From Maricaulis maris MCS10 (GTDB taxonomy: Bacteria > Pseudomonadota > Alphaproteobacteria > Caulobacterales > Maricaulaceae), in the NCBI RefSeq assembly GCF_000014745.1, contig NC_008347.1, forward strand, positions 620,001 through 684,000: a DNA stretch of 64,000 bases. Direction: 5' to 3'. The notes beneath the pieces are model-generated. The model ran no database searches. It saw nothing but the letters and a program-made list of their open reading frames with translations, and was not told the origin of the DNA. The translations under genes were made by a program, and so were the position numbers. How positions within the stretch are numbered: the first letter of the stretch is position 1; each line of letters begins with the position of its first letter. Positions 25,648 through 34,934 of the stretch are shown piece by piece.

Positions 25648-26568
25648 ATGGGTTTGCGCATGCGTGCGATTATCCTGACCCTGCTGAGCAGCCTCGTCCT
25701 GACCGCCCCGTCAGCGGCCGAGATCACCGATTTGCGGGCCCGCCTCGATGGCGATGCCGGACAGATATGGATTGCTTTGGACGAACAGCCCGCCGGCGTG
25801 ACCGGCGAGGTCACCGAAAGCGGTTTGATTGTCACCCTTGAGGGCGTCACCGTGCGACCCCGCTCGATCAGCCCGGCCTCGGATGACCTGGTGGCCGGAG
25901 TGTCGGTGGAGCCGACCGGTCGCGGCGGCGTTGTCCGCCTTTACGCCAGTCGCGGCTGGCAGGGGGCCCGGGCAGAATTGCGGCAGGGCGGCGTGTTGGT
26001 CAGCATGACCGTCACGGCCATTCCGCAGGTTCATGTCCCGGACTCGGTCTATGCAGCCAGCGGCGCCGAACAGCAGGCGCCAGTCGCTGCGGCTCGACCC
26101 AGCCCGACAGATACACAGACGGCAGGTGGCCCGGCCACGGGTCCGGTTATCGACCATTCCGCGTCAGACGCAGCGGCAGCTTCGCCCCGACCCGGGCCGG
26201 CCAACCTCTTTGCGGGCAATACGAGTCCGGATGTCACGGCATCGGGCGGTTCGGTGGCACCGCCGGGTGTCTGCGTCGAACAGGCCCGGGCTGTCGCCGA
26301 GAGTCCGTGGGATGATGAACTTCTGCATGCCCAGGCGGCCTGTCTGGGCGCGGACGGCCATCTGGCCGCTGCGGCGGCCATCTATGAGCAGATGCTGGCC
26401 TTCGAGCCTGAGAGTTTCCGGGCAGCCGTCGCGCTGGCCGAGATCCGGGTCGAGCAAGGTGATAGCCAGGCCGCACGCGACCTCTTTGATCAGGCCGCCT
26501 CACATGCCATATCCGATGCCGAAGCGGCCCGTGCGCGCTCGCGCCTGCGAGCCCTGCGCGAGCAATAG
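25648..26568 (+). CDS. secreted TPR-containing protein
   Basis: 306 residues. Signal peptide (1-24), a beta-rich N-terminal part (about 25-125) similar in feel to AMIN-type envelope domains (IWIALDEQPAGVTGEV), a Pro/Ala/Thr-rich linker (about 130-215) and two tetratricopeptide repeats at the end (AAAIYEQMLAFEPESFRAAV, ARDLFDQAASHA). Protein-protein interaction at the envelope is the likely role. It ends 30 bases before thiD and may share its transcript. ATG 25660 is an alternative start. Confidence 0.65.
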   Translation: MGLRMRAIILTLLSSLVLTAPSAAEITDLRARLDGDAGQIWIALDEQPAGVTGEVTESGLIVTLEGVTVRPRSISPASDDLVAGVSVEPTGRGGVVRLYASRGWQGARAELRQGGVLVSMTVTAIPQVHVPDSVYAASGAEQQAPVAAARPSPTDTQTAGGPATGPVIDHSASDAAAASPRPGPANLFAGNTSPDVTASGGSVAPPGVCVEQARAVAESPWDDELLHAQAACLGADGHLAAAAAIYEQMLAFEPESFRAAVALAEIRVEQGDSQAARDLFDQAASHAISDAEAARARSRLRALREQ

Positions 26569-26598
26569 GACCGACCCAGCGCACGGGATTTCGACAGC

Positions 26599-27408
26599 AT
26601 GGACGATACGGAACCAAAGGGCCGGGTGCTCATCATTGCCGGCTCGGATAGTGGCGGCGGGGCTGGCATCCAGGCCGACATCAAGGCGGTGACCGCCATG
26701 GGCGGGTTTGCGGCCACTGCGATTACCGCCATCACGGTCCAGAACACGCTTGGCGTCAGCGCCATCCACCCGGTCCCGCTGGATATCATCAAGGGTCAGA
26801 TCGACGCCGTCCTGTCGGATATCGGCGCCGATGTGATCAAGACCGGCATGCTGGGGACATGTGAGATCGTGACCTTGGTCGCCGATTGTCTGGCCGCCTG
26901 TGAGGTTCCGATCCCGCTGGTGCTGGACCCGGTCATGGTGGCGACCTCCGGTGACCTGCTGGTGGATGAGGGGGCGCAGGCCGCGATCCGCGACCGCCTC
27001 TTGCCGATGGCCACGCTGGTCACACCGAATATCCCCGAAGCGGAAAAACTCACCGGCCTGGCGGTCACGGACATTGCCGGCCAGCTGGAAGCGGCCAATC
27101 GCCTGATCGAAATGGGCGCGCGTGCGGCACTGGTCAAAGGCGGACATCTGAAAGGTCAGGCCGTGGCCGATGTGCTGGTCTCGACCCGCGGCATGGAATT
27201 ATTCGACCGCCCGCGCCTGCCTGGTCGCAATACGCACGGAACCGGCTGCACGCTGGCTTCGGCCATCGCCGGGCTGCTGGCCGATGGCGCACCGCTGCAT
27301 GATGCCGTGCGCCGGGCGGGGGATTATCTGCATGAGGCCATCGCCCGTGCCCCCGGTTTCGGAGCCGGCCACGGCCCCGTCAATCATGCCTGGGTGACGC
27401 GGCCCTGA
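26599..27408 (+). CDS. thiD: hydroxymethylpyrimidine/phosphomethylpyrimidine kinase ThiD
   Basis: 269 residues, normal length. Ribokinase-fold features: IAGSDSGGGAGIQADIKAV near residue 12 (substrate-binding), LVLDPVMVATSGD near 112, VTPNIPEAEKL near 145, and the anion-hole motif NTHGTGCTLASAIAG near 210. It phosphorylates HMP and HMP-P in thiamine synthesis, consuming the product of ThiC, whose gene lies 15 kb away. No TPP riboswitch is visible in front of it, in contrast to the thiC operon. Confidence 0.93.
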   Translation: MDDTEPKGRVLIIAGSDSGGGAGIQADIKAVTAMGGFAATAITAITVQNTLGVSAIHPVPLDIIKGQIDAVLSDIGADVIKTGMLGTCEIVTLVADCLAACEVPIPLVLDPVMVATSGDLLVDEGAQAAIRDRLLPMATLVTPNIPEAEKLTGLAVTDIAGQLEAANRLIEMGARAALVKGGHLKGQAVADVLVSTRGMELFDRPRLPGRNTHGTGCTLASAIAGLLADGAPLHDAVRRAGDYLHEAIARAPGFGAGHGPVNHAWVTRP

Positions 27409-27502
27409 TCGCGGACTGTGCGACACAATCCTGGTCCCGCCATGCCGACCGCCAAGGAGCGAGCGGATTTGGTCTTTGGGGCAGGGTGGTCGCCCTGAAA
27501 GG

Positions 27503-28423
27503 TCAGGGCTGCACCTTTGGTGGCACGGGCGGCTTGCCGCCGCGGGCCAGCCAGACACCGGCGAGGATGACGGCCAGGGCCAGAATCACGGTCCAGCCCA
27601 CCACTTCGCCGATCAGCAGGCCGGTCAGCAAGGCTGCAATGGGCGTCAGATAATTGGCGATGGCGAGGAAATTCGGTCCCGCTGTTCGGGCGACATGCAT
27701 CAGGATCACCGAGGCGAAGGCCGTCGGACCCAGGGCCAGCCAGGCTGCGGCAAACCAGGCGCTGGGCGTGACATTCTCGACCTGCACCAGATCCCAGATG
27801 CCCAAGGGGGCCGCGAAGACGGTCGCCATGATCAACATGCCCGCGGCCGAGACCGAGGGCGGCGTGTCGGGCAGGAGGCGAGCCTGTATGGCATTGATGG
27901 CATAGCAGGTCGCCGCCCCGATCACGGCCAGTTGCGCCAGTGTATCGGCGCCGCCCAATGCCGCCAGGGCCGAGGGACCGAGCAGGAAGATGACACCGGC
28001 GAAGCCGACGATCAGGCCGAGCACGGCGCGGACCGTCATGCGCTCGCCGGGGACAAAGACATGCGCCAGTCCGACGGTCACCAGCGGCATGGTCGCGACC
28101 AGGATGCCGGCCAGGGCGCTGTCGATATATTGTTGCGCCCAGCTGACCAGGAAGAAGGGCAGGGCATTGCCGAACAGGCCAAGCCCGCCCATCCACAGCC
28201 AGCGCCGGTCGGTCAGTGGCGGCAGACGGTGCCCTCGCATATGGGCCCAGACCGTCAGGGCCAGGGCGGCGAGGCTCAGGCGGACAAAGATCAGCGCGCC
28301 CGGCGGCAGGGTGCCGACGCTATGCTTGATAAAGGCGAAGGCCGAACCCCACAGGACTGTGAGCAGGAGCAGGGCGGCCCAGTCGCGCGGGCCGATCGTG
28401 TGCGGCATGGATGTCGATGTCAC
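27503..28423 (-). CDS. EamA/DMT family transporter
   Basis: 306 residues with ten predicted membrane helices in two EamA halves. The first half begins WAALLLLTVLWGSAFAFIKH, the typical N-terminal helix of RhaT/EamA permeases, and ends near residue 140; the second repeats the same plan (ATCYAINAIQARLLPD). The substrate cannot be read. Its start overlaps the stop of the upstream aminotransferase gene by four bases (28420-28423), so the two form an operon; export of an amino-acid-like compound would fit but is inference. Confidence 0.88.
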   Translation of the reverse strand: MTSTSMPHTIGPRDWAALLLLTVLWGSAFAFIKHSVGTLPPGALIFVRLSLAALALTVWAHMRGHRLPPLTDRRWLWMGGLGLFGNALPFFLVSWAQQYIDSALAGILVATMPLVTVGLAHVFVPGERMTVRAVLGLIVGFAGVIFLLGPSALAALGGADTLAQLAVIGAATCYAINAIQARLLPDTPPSVSAAGMLIMATVFAAPLGIWDLVQVENVTPSAWFAAAWLALGPTAFASVILMHVARTAGPNFLAIANYLTPIAALLTGLLIGEVVGWTVILALAVILAGVWLARGGKPPVPPKVQP

Positions 28424-29568
28424 AGCAGCGTTTCCAGTACAGAGGCGAAGCGCTGGAAGTCTGCCTCATCATTATAGACATGGGGTGTGATGCGCATCCG
28501 GTCGCCGCGTTGCGAGACATAAATGTCCTGCGCGGCCAGTCGGGCGGTCAGATCGGCGGGCGCGCCGTCCGGCAGGGACAGGCTGAGATAGTGCGGCGCC
28601 CGGTTGGGCGTTGTCCCGCGCAGGCCCAGCGGCGCCAGCCGGTCGGCGAGTTGGCGATTGGCCTGGCCCAGCGTGGCGGCGAGCGCATCTGTGCCCCAGT
28701 CCAGCATGGCCGACAGGCTCGCCGAGGCGGCAGGGACCAGCTGGAAATTCGAGCGCTCGCCCATGTCGAAGCGACGGGCACCGGGCGCATGGGCGTCGGC
28801 ATAGTCGACCAGGCGGGCAAAATCCTCGGCCCGGTCGCGCACGATCCAGTTCTGCTCCAGCGGCTCACCCGACTGATGGTGGGGCGCGACATAGAGAAAG
28901 CCCATCGCATAGGGTCCGAGCAGCCATTTATAGCTGGCGGCGACGGCGAAATCGGGCTGGATGGCGGCGAGGTCAAAGGGCATCACGCCCAGCGACTGGG
29001 TCAGGTCGAGCACCAGGGCCGCGCCCTGTCGCCGGGCCGCGTCGCTGATCGCGGCGAGATCCAGTGCGCCGCCATCGGCCCAGTGAACCTGGGGGCAGGC
29101 GACGATGGATGTGGCGGGTGAGATTGCGGCCAGCATGGCCTCGGTCCAGCTCTGATTGTCGGACCGGGAGACGGTGCGGACATGCGCGCCCTGTTCGGCC
29201 GCGAGATCGCGCCAGACATAGACGTTCGACGGGAATTGCTCGGCCAGCACCAGGATTTCACTCTTGGCATCGGGGGCGAGATTTCGCGCGGCTGTCGCCA
29301 ATCCGTAGGACGCGGCGGGAACCAGGGCGATGTCATTGGCCGTGGCGCCAAACAGGCGCGCGGCCCGGGCCCGCAGCTCCTCGGGCGCGTCGAAGAAGTC
29401 CGCCTGGACCTGATAGCGCCAGGGCTGGCCCTTGCGGGCATAGCTGTCCTGTCCGGCGGCGATGGCCGACTTTGGCATCGGACCCATATAGGCGGCATTG
29501 AGATAGCAGGTGTCGCGCGGCAGATCGAAACGGTCGCGTTGCGGGGAAATCAGGGGCGTTGAAATCAT
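28420..29568 (-). CDS. class V PLP-dependent aminotransferase family protein
   Basis: 382 residues of aspartate-aminotransferase fold type I, class V. The start reads RDTCYLNAAYMGPMP as in selenocysteine-lyase/isopenicillin-epimerase-like members. The PLP-lysine lies in AVAASYKWLLGPYAMGF (about residue 213), preceded by the conserved Asp in LVLDLTQSLG (about 190). It lacks the catalytic Cys loop expected for a cysteine desulfurase. Substrate unknown. Operon with the EamA transporter; divergent from serC with only 50 bases between. Confidence 0.85.
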   Translation of the reverse strand: MISTPLISPQRDRFDLPRDTCYLNAAYMGPMPKSAIAAGQDSYARKGQPWRYQVQADFFDAPEELRARAARLFGATANDIALVPAASYGLATAARNLAPDAKSEILVLAEQFPSNVYVWRDLAAEQGAHVRTVSRSDNQSWTEAMLAAISPATSIVACPQVHWADGGALDLAAISDAARRQGAALVLDLTQSLGVMPFDLAAIQPDFAVAASYKWLLGPYAMGFLYVAPHHQSGEPLEQNWIVRDRAEDFARLVDYADAHAPGARRFDMGERSNFQLVPAASASLSAMLDWGTDALAATLGQANRQLADRLAPLGLRGTTPNRAPHYLSLSLPDGAPADLTARLAAQDIYVSQRGDRMRITPHVYNDEADFQRFASVLETLL

Positions 29569-29572
29569 GGCG

Positions 29573-29618
29573 AAAGCTCTTGCCCCGCGCCGGGGAGGGC
29601 GTCAACGTGCGCTGCAAC
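29573..29618 (+). promoter_or_regulatory. serC leader with Shine-Dalgarno inside a hairpin
   Basis: CCCCG-CGC-CGGGG hairpin (29583-29595), with GGGGAGG (29592-29598) overlapping its 3' arm and followed by GCGTCAACGTGCGCTGCAAC. Alphaproteobacterial serC genes can carry a short conserved leader (the serC RNA motif). Position and size fit, but I cannot confirm the consensus by eye. If the hairpin-embedded GGGGAGG is the ribosome site, GTG 29607 would be the start. Confidence 0.35.
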
Positions 29619-30851
29619 ATGAACCGTCCGACCCACTGCGATTCTCCGGAGACCGAATTGGCCGATATCAGCACGCCTGCCGAAACCCGCCCGCAAAATC
29701 CCAAGCCGGTCCTGCGCCCTGCCGATCCGCGCTTTTCCTGCGGTCCGGTGAAGAAATATCCCGGCTGGTCCTGGGATGCGCTGGCTGACGCGCCGTTGTC
29801 GCGCACCCATCGGGCCGGGGCGCCTGTGGCGCGGATCAAGGAAGCCATCGAGCGCACCCATGCCCTGCTCGAACTGCCCGAGGGCTACAAGGTCGCCATG
29901 CTCCCGGGCTCGGATACCGGCGCCATGGAAGCGGCGATGTGGTCATTGCTCGGTCAGCGCGGCGCCGACGTGTTTTCCTGGGACGTGTTTGGCAATCGCT
30001 GGACGCTGGACGCTCGCGACGAGTTGAAGCTGAAGGATTTGCGTGTCTTCCAGGAGCCGGCCGGCACACTGCCCGATATCAGCCAGTACGACCCCAAGCG
30101 CGACGCCATTTTCACCCTTAACGGTACGGCTGCCGGTGTCTGGATCCCGGATTTCGAGTGGATTGATGCGGACCGTGAGGGCCTGACCCTGTGCGATGCC
30201 ACCTCTGCCGCCTTCGCGGTCGAGATCGACTGGTCGAAGATCGATGTGCTGACCTTCTCCTGGCAGAAATGCATGGGCGGCGAGGCGCAGCACGGCATGC
30301 TGGTGATGAGTCCGCGCGCCATCGAGCGCCTCGACAGCTGGCGCCCGGACTGGCCGATTCCCGGCCTGTTGCAGCTGCACGCCAATGGCAAGGCCAATAT
30401 GGCGGTTTACGAGGGCTCGACCCTGAACACGCCGTCATTGATGGCCGTCGAGGACTATCTCGCGGCGCTGAAATGGGCCTCACGCATTGGCGGCCTGCCT
30501 GAGCTCATTCGTCGCCGCGAGGAGAATTTCGCCGCGCTGGATGAGTGGGTCAGCCAGGCCGACTGGGTCGCGTATCTGTGCGACAACCCGGCCCATCGCT
30601 CGCCGGTTTCGGTGACGTTGAAATACACCGACCCTGACGTCATCGCGTCGGGCGAGGACGCGCAATGGGATCTGACCAAGCGCATCTCCTCCCTGCTGGA
30701 ACGCGAGAACGCGGCGCTCGACATCACCATGCACCGGGCCTCTGTGCCGGGAATTCGCATCTGGTGCGGCCCGACTGTGGAGCGTGATGATTTGGCCGCA
30801 CTGGGGCCGTGGCTCGACTGGGCCTATCGCGAAGCGCTGGACGCGGGCTGA
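29619..30851 (+). CDS. serC: phosphoserine aminotransferase SerC
   Basis: 410 residues. It begins with a short extension and then KPVLRPADPRFSCGPVKKYP, the characteristic alphaproteobacterial SerC start. PLP-lysine is in LTFSWQKCMGGEAQHGMLV (about residue 210), with LCDATSAAFAVEIDW just before. It converts 3-phosphohydroxypyruvate to phosphoserine in serine synthesis and can also act in pyridoxine synthesis. serA, the usual partner, is not adjacent. ATG 29619 is used; GTG 29607 in the same frame has a better-spaced ribosome site. Confidence 0.92.
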   Translation: MNRPTHCDSPETELADISTPAETRPQNPKPVLRPADPRFSCGPVKKYPGWSWDALADAPLSRTHRAGAPVARIKEAIERTHALLELPEGYKVAMLPGSDTGAMEAAMWSLLGQRGADVFSWDVFGNRWTLDARDELKLKDLRVFQEPAGTLPDISQYDPKRDAIFTLNGTAAGVWIPDFEWIDADREGLTLCDATSAAFAVEIDWSKIDVLTFSWQKCMGGEAQHGMLVMSPRAIERLDSWRPDWPIPGLLQLHANGKANMAVYEGSTLNTPSLMAVEDYLAALKWASRIGGLPELIRRREENFAALDEWVSQADWVAYLCDNPAHRSPVSVTLKYTDPDVIASGEDAQWDLTKRISSLLERENAALDITMHRASVPGIRIWCGPTVERDDLAALGPWLDWAYREALDAG

Positions 30852-30915
30852 GACACGCTTTATCCCGTTTGCAACAGCCAACAGACCGGTCGCATCGGCG
30901 GCCCGAGGGGACATC

Positions 30916-31485
30916 ATGAAATCCATCCTGACGACGACCGCCGCTTTCGCCCTGCTGACCGGAGCCGGCCTCGCCGATGATCGCGGCATGGAATTCCGCC
31001 TTGGCGTGACCGCGCATGATCTCGCCGATCACGTCGAAGATGGCCCGAATGTCACCCTCGACCTGCTGTTTGCCTCGCCGGATTTCCTCGATGCCATCTG
31101 GTCGCCGCGCCCGTATCTCTACGGCTCGTTCAACACCAATGGCCTGACCAATTTCGGCGGTACGGGCCTGGCTTGGGACTTCGAGGTCGCCGAAAACCTG
31201 AACTTCGAATTCCGCACCGGCCTGACCTATAATGACGGCGTCGAGGACATCGACCCCAACTCGCCGCCCGGCGACCCGACCCGCATCCGCCTGGCGACCA
31301 CGCGCTCGCTGATGGGCAATGAAATCCTTTTCCACAACGCCATCGGCCTCGACTACGACCTCAATGAGCGCTGGTCGGTCGGCGCCTATTACGAGCACAT
31401 CTCGCACGGCCAGATCCTGGCGTCGGGCCGTAACCAGGCGCTCGACAATGCCGGCATCCGTTTCGGATACCGCTTCGGGAATTAG
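30916..31485 (+). CDS. PagL-like lipid A 3-O-deacylase family outer-membrane protein
   Basis: 189 residues with signal peptide (1-20, cleavage near LADD) and an eight-stranded beta-barrel pattern ending in an aromatic-rich strand (GIRFGYRFGN). YYEHISHGQILASGRNQALD near the C-terminus corresponds to the His-x-Ser part of the PagL active site. The Glu expected 12 residues after the Ser is not in place, so catalytic competence is uncertain. Family role: removal of the 3-O acyl chain of lipid A. ATG 30916 is chosen for the signal peptide. Confidence 0.72.
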   Translation: MKSILTTTAAFALLTGAGLADDRGMEFRLGVTAHDLADHVEDGPNVTLDLLFASPDFLDAIWSPRPYLYGSFNTNGLTNFGGTGLAWDFEVAENLNFEFRTGLTYNDGVEDIDPNSPPGDPTRIRLATTRSLMGNEILFHNAIGLDYDLNERWSVGAYYEHISHGQILASGRNQALDNAGIRFGYRFGN

Positions 31486-31516
31486 GGGGCGAGCTTTCGG
31501 GCTAACCTGTCGGCGT

Positions 31517-31636
31517 TTGTCATCCCGGCCGGATAGCCTGCGAAGGCAGGCTGCAGGGCCGGGACCTAACAGATTGCAGGCACATGGGTCCCCGCTCTGC
31601 GTCCCGCTTGCGCGGGACATCCGGCGGGGATGACAA
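31517..31636. repeat. GTCATCCC-type intergenic inverted repeat (family D), copy 2
   Basis: TTGTCATCCCGGC at the left pairs with GCGGGGATGACAA at the right. The inside has AGCCTGCGAAGGCAGGCT and GTCCCGCTTGCGCGGGAC hairpins. It lies between the convergent PagL-like gene and the 193-residue secreted protein gene, filling most of the gap, and may serve as a two-way transcription stop. Confidence 0.7.
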
Positions 31637-31649
31637 TTAATGTGTGAGC

Positions 31650-32231
31650 CTATTCCCCCCGCGCCGCCGCCGCCTCGTCCGCGCGCGGATCGTCGGCCTT
31701 GGGGACATAGATCCCGATAAACACCGTCTGCCAGTTTCCCTCGCCGTCGCCCTGGTCGAATTGCTGGGTGACGCTGCCGTCCGCGTTGGGGGTCCAGCTG
31801 CCGCGCAGCGGGGCGCGGGTTTCGGTCTGGACGGTGTAGGCCTCGCCGGTCAGCACCATGGCGCCGGCCGCGTCGAGACCGCCGGTATAGTCGATATACC
31901 AGCCATTGCTCATCCAGACCTGACGCCAGGCGCCGATCAGCGGGTCGTGGACATTGATACTGTCGCCGGCATTGCCGCTGGCGCCGACCCAGTGTTCCGT
32001 GACCAGGCAGCCGCCATTGATGCGCTCGATTCGGTTGTGTCCGAGATAGGGGCCGGGCGCTTCATCGGTGTCGGGCGCGTAGACATTCCAGTCCCCGACC
32101 CAGAAATCGAAGGCGTCCCAGGGGGCGCCGACGCAGGCATCGGGCGGCGGGGTTGTCGACTGGGCGAGGGCAGAGACAGTACCTGCCAGACCAAGGCTGG
32201 CGGCGACAAGAACGGTTCTTGCGAAAATCAT
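31650..32231 (-). CDS. secreted DUF1579-like hypothetical protein
   Basis: 193 residues with signal peptide (1-23, cleavage after ALA-Q). The mature part starts with DAFDFWVGDWNVYAP, a motif common to small beta-barrel (lipocalin-like) proteins annotated DUF1579 or similar, and continues with alternating beta-strand segments (IERINGGCLVTEHWVG, GWYIDYTGG). Function unknown. ATG at the complement of 32229-32231 is chosen; the long open frame upstream on this strand is only antisense to purA. Confidence 0.7.
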   Translation of the reverse strand: MIFARTVLVAASLGLAGTVSALAQSTTPPPDACVGAPWDAFDFWVGDWNVYAPDTDEAPGPYLGHNRIERINGGCLVTEHWVGASGNAGDSINVHDPLIGAWRQVWMSNGWYIDYTGGLDAAGAMVLTGEAYTVQTETRAPLRGSWTPNADGSVTQQFDQGDGEGNWQTVFIGIYVPKADDPRADEAAAARGE

Positions 32232-32396
32232 CGAATGCTCCCTGTGATCGTGCTTGCAGGCGCTCAGTTGTGCACGAGTTTGCCCAATCCACGGCAATCC
32301 TGCAAACGGGTCTGGTCCAAATAACGGCTTCGTGACAAATAATCGGCCCGCGGACAGGACTCGCGCGCGTGCGAGGCTGCTAGCGAGGAGGCTCTC

Positions 32397-33686
32397 ATGG
32401 CCAATGTTACCGTGGTGGGTGCCCAGTGGGGCGATGAAGGCAAGGGCAAGCTGGTCGACTGGCTGTCGCACCGGGCCGATGTGGTGGCCCGTTTCCAGGG
32501 TGGTCACAATGCCGGCCACACCCTCGTTGTCGGCGAGAATGTCTACAAGCTCTCCCTGCTCCCCTCCGGTGTCGTGCGCGGCAAGCTGTCGGTGATCGGC
32601 AATGGCGTGGTCGTCGACCCCTGGGCCTTCGTGGCTGAGGTTGATCGCATTGCGCAGCAGGGCGTGGTGATCACGCCGGACGTGGTCAAGATTTCCGAGA
32701 CCGCCACCCTGATCCTGCCCATCCACCGCGAACTCGACGCGCTGCGCGAGAACCGCGATGATGGCGAGCCGATCGGCACCACTCGCCGCGGCATCGGTCC
32801 GGCCTATGAGGACAAGGTCGGCCGCCGTGCCGTCCGGGTCATCGACCTGGCCGATCCGGCGGCGCTCAAGGCACGGGTCAAGGACATCCTCCACCATCAC
32901 AACGCCCTGCGCCGTGGCCTCGGTCATGAAGAATACAGCGCCGACCAACTGGTCGCCGAGCTGACCGAGATTGCGCCGAAAATCCTGCCCTATGCGGCGC
33001 CGGTCTGGCGGGTTCTCAAGGACGCGATCAAGTCGGACCAGAAAGTCCTGTTCGAAGGCGCACAAGGTGCGCTGCTTGACGTTGATCACGGCACCTATCC
33101 CTTCGTCACCTCCTCCAACACCGTCTCCGGTCAGGCTTCGGCCGGGACCGGCGTCGGGCCGCGCGATGTCGGTTATGTGCTGGGTATTGCCAAGGCCTAT
33201 ATGACCCGCGTCGGCGAGGGGCCTTTCCCGACCGAACTGCATGATGCCGACGGCCAGATGCTGGGCGAGCGCGGCCATGAATTCGGCGTGGTCACCGGTC
33301 GCAAGCGTCGTTGTGGCTGGTTCGATGCCGTCATCACCCGCCAGACCCTGCAGGTCGGCGGCGTGCACGGCGTCGCCCTGACCAAGCTGGATGTGCTCGA
33401 CGGCTTCAAGACGATCAAGGTCTGTGTCGCCTATGAGGTTGATGGCGAACGGCTCGACCATCTGCCTGCCGGCAAGGAAGCCCAGGCCAAGGCCACGCCG
33501 GTCTATGAAGAGCTGCAGGGCTGGGAAGGCTCAACCGCCGGCGCCCGATCCTGGGCCGATCTGCCGGCCGAGGCGGTCAAATATGTCCGCCGCATCGAAG
33601 AGCTGATCGAATGCCCGATCGCCCTGGTCTCGACCTCGCCGGAACGCGAGGACGTGATCCTGATGCAGGACCCGTTCAGGAGCTAG
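32397..33686 (+). CDS. purA: adenylosuccinate synthetase PurA
   Basis: 429 residues, normal length. Phosphate-binding [17 protein letters not shown] near residue 9 with catalytic Asp, [10 protein letters not shown] near 39 with catalytic His, [17 protein letters not shown] near 127, and [13 protein letters not shown] near 300. It joins IMP and aspartate with GTP to make adenylosuccinate. GAGGAGG stands eight bases upstream of the ATG. A short inverted repeat CTCGC-GCGCGT-GCGAG sits about 25 bases before the start and could affect translation. Confidence 0.97.
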   Translation: MANVTVVGAQWGDEGKGKLVDWLSHRADVVARFQGGHNAGHTLVVGENVYKLSLLPSGVVRGKLSVIGNGVVVDPWAFVAEVDRIAQQGVVITPDVVKISETATLILPIHRELDALRENRDDGEPIGTTRRGIGPAYEDKVGRRAVRVIDLADPAALKARVKDILHHHNALRRGLGHEEYSADQLVAELTEIAPKILPYAAPVWRVLKDAIKSDQKVLFEGAQGALLDVDHGTYPFVTSSNTVSGQASAGTGVGPRDVGYVLGIAKAYMTRVGEGPFPTELHDADGQMLGERGHEFGVVTGRKRRCGWFDAVITRQTLQVGGVHGVALTKLDVLDGFKTIKVCVAYEVDGERLDHLPAGKEAQAKATPVYEELQGWEGSTAGARSWADLPAEAVKYVRRIEELIECPIALVSTSPEREDVILMQDPFRS

Positions 33687-33727
33687 TCTGAAGCGAATTG
33701 ACGGGTCGAGCCATCCGGGAGGCCGAT

Positions 33728-34924
33728 GTGCTGACTGATCTTGTTGTCCTCGGAATTGTCATCCTCGCCGGTTTGGTCCTGGCGTCACACCGGGTGACGA
33801 CCAGCCGCGCCTGGCGGGCGACGGTCACGCCGCTGGCCTCCATCATTGGCAGCGGGTTTCTGGTTATCGGCCCCATCCTGCAAACGGCCTATGGCAGCTG
33901 GTCACCATTGGTCATGATCGGTTTGTGCGCCGTCGCATACCTGTTTGGCGCCGCCGTCAGGACCAATATCGCGACGCTGGACGCCGATGATCGGCGCGGT
34001 TCCATCGTGCGCGGTCTTGAGACCGCAGGAGGCTGGGCTCTGGCGGGCGCCTATGTCATTTCCGTCGCCTATTATCTCAACCTGTTCGGTGCATTCGGTG
34101 TCAGCCTGACGGCAGCTGACGACCCGGTCTCTGCCCGCCTTCTCACCAGTGCGGTTCTGGTGCTGATCCTGTTGGTCGGGTGGACACGCGGTTTTGGTGC
34201 GCTGGAGCAGCTCGAACAGGTCTTCGTCAGCGTCAAACTGGCCATCATTCTCGGCTTGATTGCCGGCCTGGTCGTGTTCAATGGCGAGCGGGCTGGCGAT
34301 GATGCCTTGTCCTTCACGGCGCCGGGCCTTTCCGGCTGGTCGGCCCTGACACTGGCTTTCGGTCTGGTCGTGACCATCCAGGGTTTCGAGACCTCCCGTT
34401 ACCTGGGGGATCGTTATGATGCCCGGACCCGGATCCTCACCATGCGCCGGGCACAGGGCATCGCGACGCTGATCTATGTCGTCTACATCGGCTTGCTCGC
34501 CTTTGCGTTCACGCCGGAAGAACTGCCCTTCGGCGAAACCGCAATTGTGAACCTGATGGAGATTGTTTCTCCCATTTTGCCACTTTTGCTGGTCGCCGCC
34601 GCCCTGAGCGCGCAATTCTCGGCCGCAGTCGCTGATACCGGCGGGTCAGGCGGGCTGTTTGTCGAGTTGAGCGGGCGCAGGATTTCGCTGCGCCAAGCCT
34701 ATGCCGGTCTGGTCGGGGTCGGCCTGGTTCTGACCTGGACCACGGATCTGTTCAACATCATCGCCTATGCCTCGCGTGCCTTTGCCGCCTATTACGCAAT
34801 CCAGGCCGCTATTGCAGCGGTCGGACGCTGGCAGGCCGGATCACGCGGGTTGGCTGGTCTGTTCGCCTTGCTCGCAATGCTCGGCGCCGCCATGGCGTTG
34901 TTCGGTGCACCCGCCGAGGGGTAA
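33728..34924 (+). CDS. polytopic membrane protein, APC-like transporter
   Basis: 398 residues and about eleven to twelve membrane helices. The early segment TPLASIIGSGFLVIGPILQ resembles the unwound first helix of amino-acid/polyamine (APC) transporters (GSGFL), and later QGFETSRYLGDRYDARTR looks like a transporter loop. I cannot name a subfamily or substrate. GTG 33728 has GGGAGG five bases upstream and is preferred; a TTG at 33698 in frame is possible. It follows purA by about 40 bases on the same strand, so co-transcription is possible. Confidence 0.7.
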   Translation: MLTDLVVLGIVILAGLVLASHRVTTSRAWRATVTPLASIIGSGFLVIGPILQTAYGSWSPLVMIGLCAVAYLFGAAVRTNIATLDADDRRGSIVRGLETAGGWALAGAYVISVAYYLNLFGAFGVSLTAADDPVSARLLTSAVLVLILLVGWTRGFGALEQLEQVFVSVKLAIILGLIAGLVVFNGERAGDDALSFTAPGLSGWSALTLAFGLVVTIQGFETSRYLGDRYDARTRILTMRRAQGIATLIYVVYIGLLAFAFTPEELPFGETAIVNLMEIVSPILPLLLVAAALSAQFSAAVADTGGSGGLFVELSGRRISLRQAYAGLVGVGLVLTWTTDLFNIIAYASRAFAAYYAIQAAIAAVGRWQAGSRGLAGLFALLAMLGAAMALFGAPAEG

Positions 34925-34934
34925 GTAGCGGCGG

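Noticed and set aside
26569-26598. TPP riboswitch before thiD
   Set aside because: Only 30 bases separate thiD from the preceding gene and none of the conserved elements are present.
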